Positions 53,916-63,319 are shown, counted from the stretch's first letter. The stretch is DNA of 64,000 nt from an uncultured Lachnospiraceae bacterium (GCA_910589075.1 CAJUSK010000005.1:174546-238545), one strand, 5' to 3'. Notes: generated by a model from the letters alone, not told the origin. A program made the numbers and translations.

Positions 53916-53951
53916 ATTTTTATCCTCCGTTTTTCATTCACATTCATGTTT

Positions 53952-53980
53952 ATGATAAAATAGATCCGCCGAAATTACAA
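53952..53980 (-). promoter_or_regulatory. Probable promoter of nfnAB
   Basis: TTGTAA (53975-53980) and TATCAT (53952-53957) on the minus strand have a 17-base spacer, about 40 bases before nfnA. GGAGG precedes the ATG. Confidence 0.5.
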
Positions 53981-53996
53981 TCATAAACTTTTGCCA

Positions 53997-55406
53997 TCAA
54001 AAGGAAACGACTGAATAATGCCCGTCTTCATCCAGCGCAGCCGTATAGAGCCCGCCTGTATCCGCATCCACGCAATACATATTGCCGGTACGCGTATTCA
54101 CTCCGGTAGGGTCCTCATAATATTCGATCATCAGGAAATAATTTTTCTGATTAATGGAAATTGCGCTGCTGCACACATACAGATTCCGCCCTCCCCTGTC
54201 AGGCACTGAACAGTTCGTATCGGCGATAATCCCTTTGTCTATCAACCCTACAAGCAGCAGATTCATCGCACCCTGGATGTCCAGTGTGGACTGAAAGGCA
54301 AACGCATAGTCCCGCCGGACCACCTCGCTGGCGGCACCGTCCTCCGTATAGGAAATAAACTGATAAGAACTGCCGCCAATGGGCATGGCAATGGGATTAT
54401 TATAGGGAATGCTGTCTTTTGTGGGTTTACTCCCATCCACCGTATAATAAACACTCTCTCCCTCCGGTACGGTAACCGAAATCATCTGTGGCTGTGAATA
54501 TTCACCGGACTCCGGCATCACTTCCGGCTCATGGGCCCGGCTCAGATGAATCTGATAAATCTGCACTGCCGTCTCGCTTCGAATCCCAAATTCGTTCACA
54601 AAATACGCCCGCACCGTATAGATTCCGTCGTCCAGCAAAATGGAATTCTGATAGACCCGGCTTTTTTCATCCGGTTCACTTCCATCCAGCGTATAATAGA
54701 CCTTACCGGTCGTATTGGTCGTCAGTTTCAGAGGGATGATTTCCTCATAGGTCCCCTGGGGATAGCTGAACTGAGGCGGATTGGCAATGTATTTTGTAAA
54801 TGTATTCATAATCCGTTCGGAACCGCTGGATCGGATCAGTGTATTAATGGTTTCATAATCCTGTGCTTTTTCGTAAATGCCAATCAGATATCTGTAGGCG
54901 TCTTCGTTTTCACGATCTATATCAATAATTTCCCGAAACAGGGAGGCGGCATGTTCCGTCTGCCCGTTCAGAATATAATATTCGCCCAGTTTATTTCTGA
55001 TGTCCATGTTGGAACCATCCAGTTCCACGGCTCTGCTCATATATTCAATTGCTTTATCATATTTCTTTTCTTCGGCATTCTCCTGTGCCTTTGTAAGCTG
55101 TGTTTCCAGGCTTCCCATAGATCTGAAAACAAAAAATCCCACGGCCAGCGCGGCAACCAGAATGGCTGCCGCCAATGCGCTGTAAAAGCGAATCTTCCCT
55201 GACTTTCTCGCTTCCCGTTCCAGACGTTTTTTCTTCTTTTCCTGCTGTTCGCTTTCTATCAGATGACTGGTAATCCCTTCCAGGGCACCGGTTACTTTTT
55301 CTTCTATTTCCGGTTCAAAGTCAGGAACAAGCTGTATCTCATATCCGCATTTGGGACAGTACAGTTTGTCCTCTTCCAGTTCCGTTCCGCAGTTTAAACA
55401 TTTCAT
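53997..55406 (-). CDS. Zinc-ribbon/TPR membrane protein with chitobiase-type repeats
   Basis: The 469-residue protein has an N-terminal zinc ribbon (CLNCGTELEEDKLYCPKCG), a basic coiled stretch, one membrane helix (about 74-94), TPR units (YDKAIEYMSRAVELDGSN...; about 105-190), and two copies of a beta domain with VYYTLDGSEPDEKS and VYYTVDGSKPTKDS, typical of chitobiase/hexosaminidase C-terminal repeats. It is presumably exposed outside. The function is unknown. It follows folD by 21 bases and may be co-transcribed. Confidence 0.8.
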   Translation of the reverse strand: MKCLNCGTELEEDKLYCPKCGYEIQLVPDFEPEIEEKVTGALEGITSHLIESEQQEKKKKRLEREARKSGKIRFYSALAAAILVAALAVGFFVFRSMGSLETQLTKAQENAEEKKYDKAIEYMSRAVELDGSNMDIRNKLGEYYILNGQTEHAASLFREIIDIDRENEDAYRYLIGIYEKAQDYETINTLIRSSGSERIMNTFTKYIANPPQFSYPQGTYEEIIPLKLTTNTTGKVYYTLDGSEPDEKSRVYQNSILLDDGIYTVRAYFVNEFGIRSETAVQIYQIHLSRAHEPEVMPESGEYSQPQMISVTVPEGESVYYTVDGSKPTKDSIPYNNPIAMPIGGSSYQFISYTEDGAASEVVRRDYAFAFQSTLDIQGAMNLLLVGLIDKGIIADTNCSVPDRGGRNLYVCSSAISINQKNYFLMIEYYEDPTGVNTRTGNMYCVDADTGGLYTAALDEDGHYSVVSF

Positions 55407-55427
55407 AGCACAGACCTCTTACTTCTG

Positions 55428-56279
55428 TCACACTTCTGCGGAAACTTTGACTGCTTCTGTGCAATTATTCATCAGCATGGCAATGGTCATGGGCCCCACA
55501 CCGCCAGGCACCGGTGTAATGGCGCCGCACAGTTCTTTCACGTCCTCAAAATCCACATCACCGCACAATTTGCCATTTTCCATGCGGTGAATTCCCACAT
55601 CAATCACCACGGCCCCTTCTTTGATATAGTCTCTGTTGATCATCTTTGGTTTTCCCACCGCAACGACAAGAATATCCGCACGTCTGCAGACTTCCTTTAA
55701 ATTACGGGTTTTCGAATGGGCCACTGTAACGGTGCCGTTTTCACGCATAAGCAGAAGGGCCACCGGTTTCCCCACAATATTGCTTCTGCCTACAACCACA
55801 CATTCTTTTCCGGCAATTTCCACCCCGCTTCGAACAAGGAGCTGGATAATACCTGCCGGCGTACAGGGCACCAAACCGGACCTGCCAATGCAGAGAGCGC
55901 CTGCATTATCCTGGTGAAAGCCATCCACATCCTTCGCGGGGGATATGGCATCGATCACTGTTTCTTCATTGATATGAGACGGCAGCGGAAGCTGTACCAG
56001 AATACCGTTACATTCCGGCATATGGTTCAAACGTTCGATCAGGGAGAGTAACTCCTCCTGGGTTGTTTCCTCCGGCAGTTCATATGCCAGAGAGCGAATC
56101 CCCACATACGCGCAGGCTTTCTTTTTATTATTTACATATACGCTGGAAGCCGGGTCGGAACCTACCTGAATCACTGCCAGGCCAATCTCCTGCCCCTGCG
56201 CTTTCAGAACTGCCACCTTTTCTTTTACTTCATCCTTTATCTGTGCGGAAATCGCCTTTCCGTCTATTATCTGAGCCAT
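55428..56279 (-). CDS. folD: Methylenetetrahydrofolate dehydrogenase/cyclohydrolase FolD
   Basis: FolD interconverts 5,10-methylene-, methenyl- and 10-formyl-THF. The 283-residue protein shows YVNNKKKACAYVGI, GILVQLPLPSHI, VVGRSNIVGKPVALLL and TPVPGGVGPMT. The ATG at 56279 has AGGAG seven bases upstream; eight further in-frame codons precede it. It lies 32 bases after fhs, a functional pair. Confidence 0.96.
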   Translation of the reverse strand: MAQIIDGKAISAQIKDEVKEKVAVLKAQGQEIGLAVIQVGSDPASSVYVNNKKKACAYVGIRSLAYELPEETTQEELLSLIERLNHMPECNGILVQLPLPSHINEETVIDAISPAKDVDGFHQDNAGALCIGRSGLVPCTPAGIIQLLVRSGVEIAGKECVVVGRSNIVGKPVALLLMRENGTVTVAHSKTRNLKEVCRRADILVVAVGKPKMINRDYIKEGAVVIDVGIHRMENGKLCGDVDFEDVKELCGAITPVPGGVGPMTIAMLMNNCTEAVKVSAEV

Positions 56280-56311
56280 GTCCTTACTCCTTTCCGACAT
56301 CAATGTCCGTT

Positions 56312-57982
56312 TTAAAACAGCCCTGTTATCCTGCCAGCTTCATCCACGTCAATGCGACAGGCAGCCGGTTCCTTGGGCAGTCCCGGCATTGTCATAAGAG
56401 ACCCTGTCAGTGCCACCACAAATCCTGCCCCTGCAGATACATACACTTCCCGAACGGTCACGGTAAAATCCTGCGGCCGGCCCAGCAGTGTGGGATCATC
56501 TGACAGAGAATACTGGGTTTTGGCCATACATACAGGTAAGCCGCCATATCCCTGTTCTTCCAACACCTGCATCTGCTTCTTTGCATTTCCTGTATATACC
56601 ACATCTTTTGCGCCGTATATCTCCCTGGCAATCACTTCTATTTTCTCCGCAATCGGAAGTTTTTCATCGTATAATGGTGCAAAATTGCTTTCTTTTGTTT
56701 CCAGTGTATGGAGCACACATTCCGCCAGCGCAATACCGCCCTTGCCGCCCATTTCCCATACCTGCGACAGAGCGAATGCACACCCTCTGTTTTCGCAGAA
56801 GGATTTAATAAAAGCAACTTCCCGCTTTGTATCCGTCACAAAGGAATTGAGGGTGACAATTACGGGAATCCCATATTTCTGAAGGTTTTCCATATGCTTT
56901 TCCAGGTTGGCAATACCGGCTTTCAGTGCCTCCGGATTCTCTTCTCCCAACGCCTCCTTAGGCACGCCTCCATTATATTTCAACGCCCGGACAGTAGCCA
57001 CCAGCACCACTGCATCCACTGTCAGACCGGCCATCCGGCATTTGATATCCAAAAATTTTTCAGCTCCCAGATCTGCCCCGAATCCCGCTTCCGTAACGAC
57101 ATAATCCGCCATATGCAAAGCCGCCTTTGTGGCACGCACAGAATTACAGCCATGGGCAATATTGGCAAAAGGTCCTCCGTGTACCAATACCGGCGTGTGT
57201 TCCAGTGTCTGGATCAGATTGGGTTTAAGCGCATCCCGCAGCAATGCCGCCATGGCACCCACCACATTCAGCTCTCCTGCCCTCACCGCTCTGCCATCAA
57301 AGGTATATGCCACAACCATACGGGAAAGGCGCTCTTTCAGATCTGTCAGATCCTCTGCCAGGCAGAGGACTGCCATAATCTCTGAAGCCACCGTAATGAC
57401 AAAATGGTCTTCCCGTACCACGCCGTCCATCTTATTGCCCAGACCGACTACAATATTGCGCAATACCCGGTCATTCATATCCAGACAGCGCTTCCATACC
57501 ACACTCCGCGGATCAATGCCCAGCGTATTTCCCTGCTGAATATGATTGTCCAGAACTGCCGCCAACAGATTATTGGCAGAGGTAATGGCATGAAAATCCC
57601 CGGTAAAATGCAGGTTCAGATCTTCCATGGGCACTACCTGCGCATATCCGCCGCCGGCCGCACCGCCTTTGATACCGAAACATGGCCCTAAAGAAGGTTC
57701 CCTGAGCGCCACAACCGCCTGTTTACCCAACTGCCCGAACGCCTCTCCCAGACCAACGCTGACGGTCGTTTTCCCCTCACCGGCAGGCGTGGGATTGATG
57801 GCCGTCACAAGGATCAGCTTCCCTTTCGGCCGGCTTTTTATCCGCTCCAGCGCGGCATCGGAAATCTTGGCCTTATAAGTTCCATACAGCTCCAGTTCAT
57901 CCGCTGTAACAGAAAGCTTTTCTGCAATTCTGACTATGGGTTCCATACGGGCTTCCTGCGCAATTTGAATATCGGTTTTCAT
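56312..57982 (-). CDS. fhs: Formate-tetrahydrofolate ligase
   Basis: The 556-residue enzyme makes 10-formyl-THF from formate, THF and ATP. The P-loop NPTPAGEGKTT, EPSLGPCFGIKGGAAGGG and VLVHGGPFANIAHGCNS are diagnostic. With folD it provides one-carbon units for purines or an acetogenic methyl branch; no other Wood-Ljungdahl gene is in this window. It lies 24 bases after ftsK. Confidence 0.97.
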   Translation of the reverse strand: MKTDIQIAQEARMEPIVRIAEKLSVTADELELYGTYKAKISDAALERIKSRPKGKLILVTAINPTPAGEGKTTVSVGLGEAFGQLGKQAVVALREPSLGPCFGIKGGAAGGGYAQVVPMEDLNLHFTGDFHAITSANNLLAAVLDNHIQQGNTLGIDPRSVVWKRCLDMNDRVLRNIVVGLGNKMDGVVREDHFVITVASEIMAVLCLAEDLTDLKERLSRMVVAYTFDGRAVRAGELNVVGAMAALLRDALKPNLIQTLEHTPVLVHGGPFANIAHGCNSVRATKAALHMADYVVTEAGFGADLGAEKFLDIKCRMAGLTVDAVVLVATVRALKYNGGVPKEALGEENPEALKAGIANLEKHMENLQKYGIPVIVTLNSFVTDTKREVAFIKSFCENRGCAFALSQVWEMGGKGGIALAECVLHTLETKESNFAPLYDEKLPIAEKIEVIAREIYGAKDVVYTGNAKKQMQVLEEQGYGGLPVCMAKTQYSLSDDPTLLGRPQDFTVTVREVYVSAGAGFVVALTGSLMTMPGLPKEPAACRIDVDEAGRITGLF

Positions 57983-58006
57983 ACGTTCCTCTCCTTTATG
58001 GGCGGT

Positions 58007-60646
58007 TTATACATATTCCTCTATATATTGTTCAAATTCTTCCATACTCATCAGAATCTTTCGGGGTTTCGTCCCTTCTTCATCGCCTACCACACCGGCT
58101 TCATATAATTGATCCATAATTCTGGCCGCACGGTTAAAGCCGATTTTAAAGGCTCTCTGCAAAAGACCAATGGAGGCTTTATCCTTGTCAATAATAAATC
58201 TGCCTGCTTCCACAAAATATTCGTCTCTGTTCGAGGAAGCGCCGCCTCCGCCTCCCGGCGCGCCGCTTCCCATACTCTGGATCTGTTCCTGGATATCCTC
58301 ACTGTATACATTGCCAATGGCCTGGTTTTTCAGAAAATCCACCACGTCCCCGACTTCCTTATCGGACACAAAGGCACCCTGTACACGGGCAGGCTTGGGA
58401 TAGCCCTGGGGATAAAACAGCATATCGCCCTTTCCCAACAGCTTTTCCGCGCCATTCATATCCAGAATCGTCCGGGAATCCACCCCGCTGGATACGGCAA
58501 AAGCCACACGGCTGGGCATATTGGCTTTGATCAGGCCGGTAATAACGTCCACACTGGGCCGCTGGGTGGCAATAATCAGATGGATCCCCGCCGCCCTGGC
58601 AAGCTGGGCCAGCCGGCAGATAGACTCTTCCACTTCTCCCGGCGCTACCATCATCAGATCCGCCAGCTCGTCCACAATAATGACAATCTGCGGCAGCTTC
58701 GCAGGCGCATCCGCCGCGCCCTCCATAGAAGCCACCTTTTTATTATATCCCTTCATATCCCGGACATTGAAATCGGCAAACTTTTTATACCGGTCCGTCA
58801 TTTCCGCCACGCCCCAGTGCAGAGCGGCGGCAGCCTTTTTGGGATCGGTAACCACCGGAATCAACAGATGGGGAATGCCGTTGTAGACGCTCAGTTCCAC
58901 CACTTTGGGATCGACCATAATCATCTTTACATCATCCGGAGATGCCTTATACAAAATACTCATAATCAGGGTATTGATACAGACACTCTTACCGGAACCG
59001 GTTGAACCTGCAATCAGCATATGGGGCATCTTGGCAATATCCGTTACAACCGTTTTACCGGCAATATCCTTGCCCACCGCAAAGGCAAGGTTTTCCGGGA
59101 AACTCTGAAATTCCTTGCTTTCCAGCAGATCCCGCAGCGCCACCATAGCATTTTCCTTATTGGGCACCTCAATCCCCACTGCCGCCTTGCCGGGAATGGG
59201 AGCCTCAATCCGGATGTCTGTCGCTGCCAGGTTCAGTTTGATGTCATCTGCCAGATTCACAATCCGGCTCACCTTCACGCCGGCCTCCGGCTGCAGTTCG
59301 TATCGGGTAACGGCAGGTCCCTGGCTGATATCCGTCACGGTCACCTTTACGCCAAAGGTCTGCAGGGTCTGCTGCAGACGCATGGCCGTTTCCCTGAGTT
59401 TTACAGCCGAATCACCAGAACCTTTGTTATCTCCCTTTTTCAGAAGACTTAAAGGCGGCAGTTCATACTTCTCAGGCCGTTTGGAAGGCTTTTGCTGTAT
59501 CTGCATGGCCGGCTGCGCCGTATCTTCCTGTTTTGGCTGCGCCACAGCGGGTTTCCTTTCCCTTTTCACTTCTTTTTCTGCCGTATGGGCCTCCAAAGGA
59601 CGCACAATCTCTTTTGCCGGCTCTGTAAGCACCTCTTCCTCTGCTTCCACCTGGCCGGCAGAAAAGTCTTCTTCCGGAAAAGAAATCTCAGACATATTTC
59701 CGGGCTGATAAGGTTTGACAGACAATTCCGGCATATCAGGAACGGGCTCCGGGCTCCATGTCTCATCTTCAGGAACAGGCACCGGCATCGGCGCTTCCTC
59801 CTGACGGGCCGTATGGATGCGGATCCGCTCCATGCTCACGGCTTCCTCTTCATTTAATGTAATCTCATGGATATCGTCTCTGTGCCGGGATGCTTTGGCC
59901 GGTTTCTCTTTTCCCAGAGCCGTGTCCAGTATCACACCGGACACCTTTTTATCCATGCGCAGTATCTTTTCCTGTTCTTCCTGCTCTCTCTGCAGGCGCA
60001 CTTCCTCCCGGCGGCGCAACGCTTCTTCCCTCCGCCGCTCATTCCGCTCCCTGCGCCGGTTGGAATCCTCCACCGCACTCTCATATACTTTTCTGCCGCC
60101 TGTCTTCACACCCCGCAGCAGGGATTTTTCCGTAATAATCACGATGCAGATGATTGCCAAAACAATAAACACCAGTATCGTCCCTGTCTTGTCCAGGAAA
60201 TGATGAAAGAGGTAAGCCAACGACCCGAACAGCACACCGCCGCCTTTCTTTCCCACACTGCTCTGCTCATAAAAAGCCTTTATATCGTAACCGGTCAGCT
60301 CCGAAGACGCGCCTCCCATCATATCCAATACCATGCCTGCCAGAAATACCAGCACCACTCCCGCTGCCAGTTTCATCGTGGCCACACATTCGCCTCTGTT
60401 TGCCAGACGGAACGCAATGGCTACAAACAGCAAGACTGGCACCACATAAGCGATCATGCCAAACAAACCGAACAGAAGGCTGCTGACCATATCCCCCACC
60501 GGTCCGATGACACCAAAATTACACAAAAACAAAAGGACAGCCAGTGCCAGAACAATAATCAGTGAGATTTCATCACGGATATTGCTCTCCGGCACAGCGC
60601 TGTTCCTTCCTGTGGACCCAGTCTGCCTGCTCTTCTGTTTCCCCAT
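58007..60646 (-). CDS. DNA translocase FtsK/SpoIIIE
   Basis: About four membrane helices occupy the first 150 residues, then a long charged linker with a coiled RRRERNERRREEALRRREE stretch, the RecA-like motor with GSTGSGKSVCI (about 547) and a C-terminal winged gamma domain (ASIGLLQRAFKIGFNRAARI). It moves chromosome ends through the division or spore septum. I start at the ATG at 60646; a GTG 15 codons upstream is possible. Its promoter lies at 60774-60802. Confidence 0.93.
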   Translation of the reverse strand: MGKQKSRQTGSTGRNSAVPESNIRDEISLIIVLALAVLLFLCNFGVIGPVGDMVSSLLFGLFGMIAYVVPVLLFVAIAFRLANRGECVATMKLAAGVVLVFLAGMVLDMMGGASSELTGYDIKAFYEQSSVGKKGGGVLFGSLAYLFHHFLDKTGTILVFIVLAIICIVIITEKSLLRGVKTGGRKVYESAVEDSNRRRERNERRREEALRRREEVRLQREQEEQEKILRMDKKVSGVILDTALGKEKPAKASRHRDDIHEITLNEEEAVSMERIRIHTARQEEAPMPVPVPEDETWSPEPVPDMPELSVKPYQPGNMSEISFPEEDFSAGQVEAEEEVLTEPAKEIVRPLEAHTAEKEVKRERKPAVAQPKQEDTAQPAMQIQQKPSKRPEKYELPPLSLLKKGDNKGSGDSAVKLRETAMRLQQTLQTFGVKVTVTDISQGPAVTRYELQPEAGVKVSRIVNLADDIKLNLAATDIRIEAPIPGKAAVGIEVPNKENAMVALRDLLESKEFQSFPENLAFAVGKDIAGKTVVTDIAKMPHMLIAGSTGSGKSVCINTLIMSILYKASPDDVKMIMVDPKVVELSVYNGIPHLLIPVVTDPKKAAAALHWGVAEMTDRYKKFADFNVRDMKGYNKKVASMEGAADAPAKLPQIVIIVDELADLMMVAPGEVEESICRLAQLARAAGIHLIIATQRPSVDVITGLIKANMPSRVAFAVSSGVDSRTILDMNGAEKLLGKGDMLFYPQGYPKPARVQGAFVSDKEVGDVVDFLKNQAIGNVYSEDIQEQIQSMGSGAPGGGGGASSNRDEYFVEAGRFIIDKDKASIGLLQRAFKIGFNRAARIMDQLYEAGVVGDEEGTKPRKILMSMEEFEQYIEEYV

Positions 60647-60737
60647 ATTCTGTTTCTTTCCATTTCCTTTTCCTGCTGCCACTGCTCTCACCTGCCGCCG
60701 TATATGATTTTTCCGTATCCGTCAGCGTTATGGCACT

Positions 60738-60820
60738 GTCCGGGCGGAATCTGTCCAAAATTGCACATTTTTGAGTATAGCACTTTTTTCCCTCTGTGGC
60801 AATGAGATTCCGCACCGGAC
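60738..60820. repeat. Inverted repeats flanking the ftsK promoter
   Basis: GTCCGGGCGGAATC (60738-60751) and GATTCCGCACCGGAC (60806-60820) are inverted copies with a one-base difference in length, 54 bases apart, enclosing the whole promoter. Confidence 0.6.
60774..60802 (-). promoter_or_regulatory. Sigma-A promoter of ftsK
   Basis: TTGCCA (60797-60802) and TATACT (60774-60779) on the minus strand have a 17-base spacer, and the -10 carries the extended TG (TGCTATACT). It lies between the MerR-like gene and ftsK. Confidence 0.7.
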
Positions 60821-60833
60821 CTATGGAAAACTG

Positions 60834-61112
60834 TCAACCGGATTGACTGTCCGGCAAAGACTGCAATATTTTTTTAAGTTCAGGCACAGACATCCCTTCC
60901 TGCCGTCTGAGACGGATAAACTCTATCCGCTGCACACTTTCTTCCCGTCTGTACCGTCTTGTGAGATTTTCCTCTGCCTGTTCAAAAGGTAACATTCCTT
61001 CTTCCGTATAGTATTTCAGTGTGCTGTACCGACAACCCGTCAATCTGGTCAGCTCACCGATGGACACATATTCTGAAGCAAGAATTTTTTCCAGACTTCT
61101 CTGTCTTGACAT
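60834..61112 (-). CDS. MerR-like DNA-binding protein
   Basis: The 92-residue protein is a MerR-type winged helix (YVSIGELTRLTGCRYSTLKYYTEEGML) with a short helix after it (EGMSVPELKKILQ) and no effector domain. It is encoded between the unknown 304-residue gene and ftsK, 17 bases after the former. It could act on the nearby ftsK promoter; this is only positional. Confidence 0.8.
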   Translation of the reverse strand: MSRQRSLEKILASEYVSIGELTRLTGCRYSTLKYYTEEGMLPFEQAEENLTRRYRREESVQRIEFIRLRRQEGMSVPELKKILQSLPDSQSG

Positions 61113-61129
61113 ACGCCTTATCCTTTTCC

Positions 61130-62044
61130 TTATCTGTAAACGGGCATCAAACTTACCCCCTGGACAGGTACCCGGCCCACGGTTATGGTTTTCGGCCAGA
61201 TACGATAATACATATTGTCAATTTGCAGCAATGTCTCCGTCCCGTTTTTGATCGCTTCCACACAATGTCCTTTTTGAAGCAGCGTTGTTTTAACTGCTTC
61301 ACGCCGCTGTTCCACACTTGTTCCCACGATCACCTGCTCCATAAAAATCGACTGTCGTCTGTCCAGAAAAGGGAACAGCAGATTCACACCTTCCAGATAA
61401 GGATTTTGGAACAGCTTTCTCTTCCCCCTGAGGAATGCTTTGGCCCCCAGCTCCAGCCCCTTGTGAAATTCCTGCTTCCATATAATCCCATACAGAGAAT
61501 CCGACAGGGACAATTCCTGCATTCTGCTTTGTATCTGCTGCTGTTCCCGAACAGAAAAGATTTCATGCATACAGCCATTCTCTCTGAAAAGCCACAGCAA
61601 AGAAACACACTCCAGCGTCACCGGCCCCTCTTCCAGTATTTCGCCCCGTATGCTTTCCGTGACGGACAGCCAGGCATTGTTGTCGCTGCGATATACTTTC
61701 AGGTCAATTCCTGCTGTCTCATAGTCCAGATCACTGCCCAGCAGATCCGGAACAATTTCCATAACGCCATCCGCCTGCAACAGATTGGCCATCTCTTTCT
61801 CCAGCATCTTTGCCGTTTTCTTCTTTATATGCCGCACTTCTTCAAGTCCCGCAGACAGTCCGGCCTCCAGCTTTACCAGATCCCTCTCCCCATCCGTTTC
61901 ATCTGTAAACAAAAGTTTTTCCAGAAGAGCCGCAGCGGCCAGCCCCCGCAGCGCCGCACGCTTTGCCATGGATCCATGGACACAATCCATACCATCCAGA
62001 CCTACAATTCCATATTGCTGAGACAGTGTATATTCTTTTCCCAT
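61130..62044 (-). CDS. Conserved hypothetical protein, 304 residues
   Basis: I do not recognise the family. The protein starts with GIVGLDGMDCVHGSMAKRAA and an Ala/Leu helix, has a long helical middle (KKKTAKMLEKEMANLLQ) and a beta-rich C terminus ending VGRVPVQGVSLMPVYR. No membrane segment or enzyme motif stands out. The ribosome site AAGGAGG is excellent. It is followed at 17 bases by the MerR-like gene. A heptanucleotide repeat lies about 70 bases upstream. Confidence 0.7.
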   Translation of the reverse strand: MGKEYTLSQQYGIVGLDGMDCVHGSMAKRAALRGLAAAALLEKLLFTDETDGERDLVKLEAGLSAGLEEVRHIKKKTAKMLEKEMANLLQADGVMEIVPDLLGSDLDYETAGIDLKVYRSDNNAWLSVTESIRGEILEEGPVTLECVSLLWLFRENGCMHEIFSVREQQQIQSRMQELSLSDSLYGIIWKQEFHKGLELGAKAFLRGKRKLFQNPYLEGVNLLFPFLDRRQSIFMEQVIVGTSVEQRREAVKTTLLQKGHCVEAIKNGTETLLQIDNMYYRIWPKTITVGRVPVQGVSLMPVYR

Positions 62045-62115
62045 ATTGATTTCCCCTCCTTATAATGTGTTCATTGTACCAGAGCAACGATTGAACATGC
62101 TTTCTTCACCGATCA

Positions 62116-62196
62116 CTTACTACTTACTACTTACTACTTACTACTTACTACTTACTACTTACTACTTACTACTTACTACTTACTACTTACTACTTA
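62116..62196. repeat. Heptanucleotide tandem repeat (CTTACTA)n
   Basis: About eleven and a half perfect copies of a 7-base unit form an uninterrupted array of some 81 bases in the gap upstream of the 304-residue gene. Such arrays change length by slippage. It lies outside any recognised promoter core. Confidence 0.95.
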
Positions 62197-62211
62197 AATA
62201 TATCATCCTCT

Positions 62212-62283
62212 GTGCAGTTTGTCAACTACACGCTGCACAACCGTGTAAAGCCATCTTTTGCCAGGTAAAAGATGGTGTTTTTA
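62212..62283 (+). ncRNA. Possible small RNA ending in a plus-strand terminator
   Basis: GTGCAG (62212-62217) pairs with CTGCAC (62233-62238), and CCATCTTTT (62251-62259) pairs with AAAAGATGG (62267-62275) followed by TGTTTTTAT. The second hairpin is a good plus-strand terminator with no plus-strand gene upstream, so a short non-coding transcript is possible. A promoter is not clear. Confidence 0.35.
62251..62283 (+). terminator. Orphan intrinsic terminator
   Basis: A perfect 9-base stem with a 7-base loop is followed by a T-run on the plus strand. No plus-strand gene precedes it within the window between 43004 and here. Confidence 0.7.
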
Positions 62284-62362
62284 TATCGGTTGCCCTATGG
62301 CTTACCAGATATGCCTTGCACATAGAAAAACAGCCCCCGGGACAACAGCAAATTCCTGAACA

Positions 62363-62458
62363 AAAGTGCGCTTCGCACACTCTCGCGTCCAAATTTTCCG
62401 GAATGCGCGGCTTTTGTTCCGCGCGCGAAGCTGCGCATCCCTTTTGTTTCCGCACTTT
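62363..62458. repeat. Dispersed repeat, copy 3
   Basis: This 96-base copy begins AAAGTGCGC and ends CGCACTTT. It shares CCAAATTTTCCGGAA, CTTTTGTTCCGCGCGCGAA and CTGCGCATCCCTTTTGTTTC with copy 2 and lacks seven bases near its right end. It is in the same orientation as the other two copies. Confidence 0.85.
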
Positions 62459-62575
62459 CCTAATGAAATAAAAAACATTTGTGGTTTCAGAGAAATATTG
62501 TTATTATGATAATGAAATCAAAACATAAGCATTTCCTATACATTTTTACAATCAATGAAACAGGAGGATACCGAT

Positions 62576-63118
62576 ATGGGATGTCTGGCAGTCTTATTTG
62601 CACTAAATGAACAAGATGTGGAAAAACTCAGATCCATAGACAGAAAAGACCGTTCCGCTTATATGTATGAGGAAATTGAAGAATTGTTTTTTGACAGTTA
62701 CCCCGAATACATGTGCGAACTGGATAAGGCATGGGATGCCATGCACCGTATGTTAACCGACGGGAATCTCAACTTTGAAAATCAGTTCCCTCCTTTTTCC
62801 AATGTCATCTTAGGAGGGGAAATGCTGTATGGAGTCATGCGCGATCCTTCCGGAAATATCATTATTCCTGAAGGAGAAGAGGATGAATATATCATTTTGA
62901 AAACACCGGAGCAGACAGCCGAAATAGCCCGGGCGCTTCCTGCGAAGACAAAAGAGGAATGCCGGAGATGTTATGATACCATCGACCCTGAAGATTATGG
63001 TCAACAGCCGGATGAAGAAGACTTTGAATACACATGGGAATATCTCCGGAGCAGCCTGGATTTCTGGAAAAAAGCAGCGGCAGAAAAACGCTATGTGCTG
63101 TTCACGGTAGACAGATAA
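62576..63118 (+). CDS. DUF1877 family protein
   Basis: The 180-residue protein matches the DUF1877 (YfbM-like) family in MGCLAVLFALNEQDVEKL, ELDKAWDAMHRMLT and the following SNVILGGEM segment. The function is not known; relatives are small cytoplasmic proteins often near toxin or mobile loci. The ATG at 62576 has AGGAGG eight bases upstream, which decides against the ATG 21 bases earlier. It is plus-strand, followed by a 48-residue gene and terminator. Confidence 0.85.
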   Translation: MGCLAVLFALNEQDVEKLRSIDRKDRSAYMYEEIEELFFDSYPEYMCELDKAWDAMHRMLTDGNLNFENQFPPFSNVILGGEMLYGVMRDPSGNIIIPEGEEDEYIILKTPEQTAEIARALPAKTKEECRRCYDTIDPEDYGQQPDEEDFEYTWEYLRSSLDFWKKAAAEKRYVLFTVDR

Positions 63119-63151
63119 GAGCCTGCCTGGGGGCAAAAGGAGGTGCACCTT

Positions 63152-63298
63152 ATGCTTCAAAAACAAAAAGGAACCATCATAAAATTGCTGAAAGCCCGGG
63201 AGGCAGCCAAAAACTACACAGATAACTACTGGTTTCCATACGGGGATTTTCTGGATTCAACGGATCGTTTTACAGATTTTTCCTGTGAAAATTATTGA
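63152..63298 (+). CDS. Small protein, 48 residues
   Basis: The frame starts after a very strong ribosome site (AAAGGAGGTG, 8 bases from ATG) and encodes MLQKQKGTIIKLLKAREAAK followed by an aromatic, acidic end with YWFPYGDFLDSTDRF. It is 33 bases behind the DUF1877 gene and before a terminator, so the two form one operon. I do not recognise the family. Confidence 0.6.
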   Translation: MLQKQKGTIIKLLKAREAAKNYTDNYWFPYGDFLDSTDRFTDFSCENY

Positions 63299-63319
63299 TA
63301 AAATTAGATTATCTCTTTA

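Noticed and set aside
62116..62196. CRISPR or satellite coding repeat
   Set aside because: Seven-base units without spacers and not in a gene.
62222..62455. 77-residue minus-strand frame
   Set aside because: It is the reverse reading of repeat copy 3 and the plus-strand terminator.
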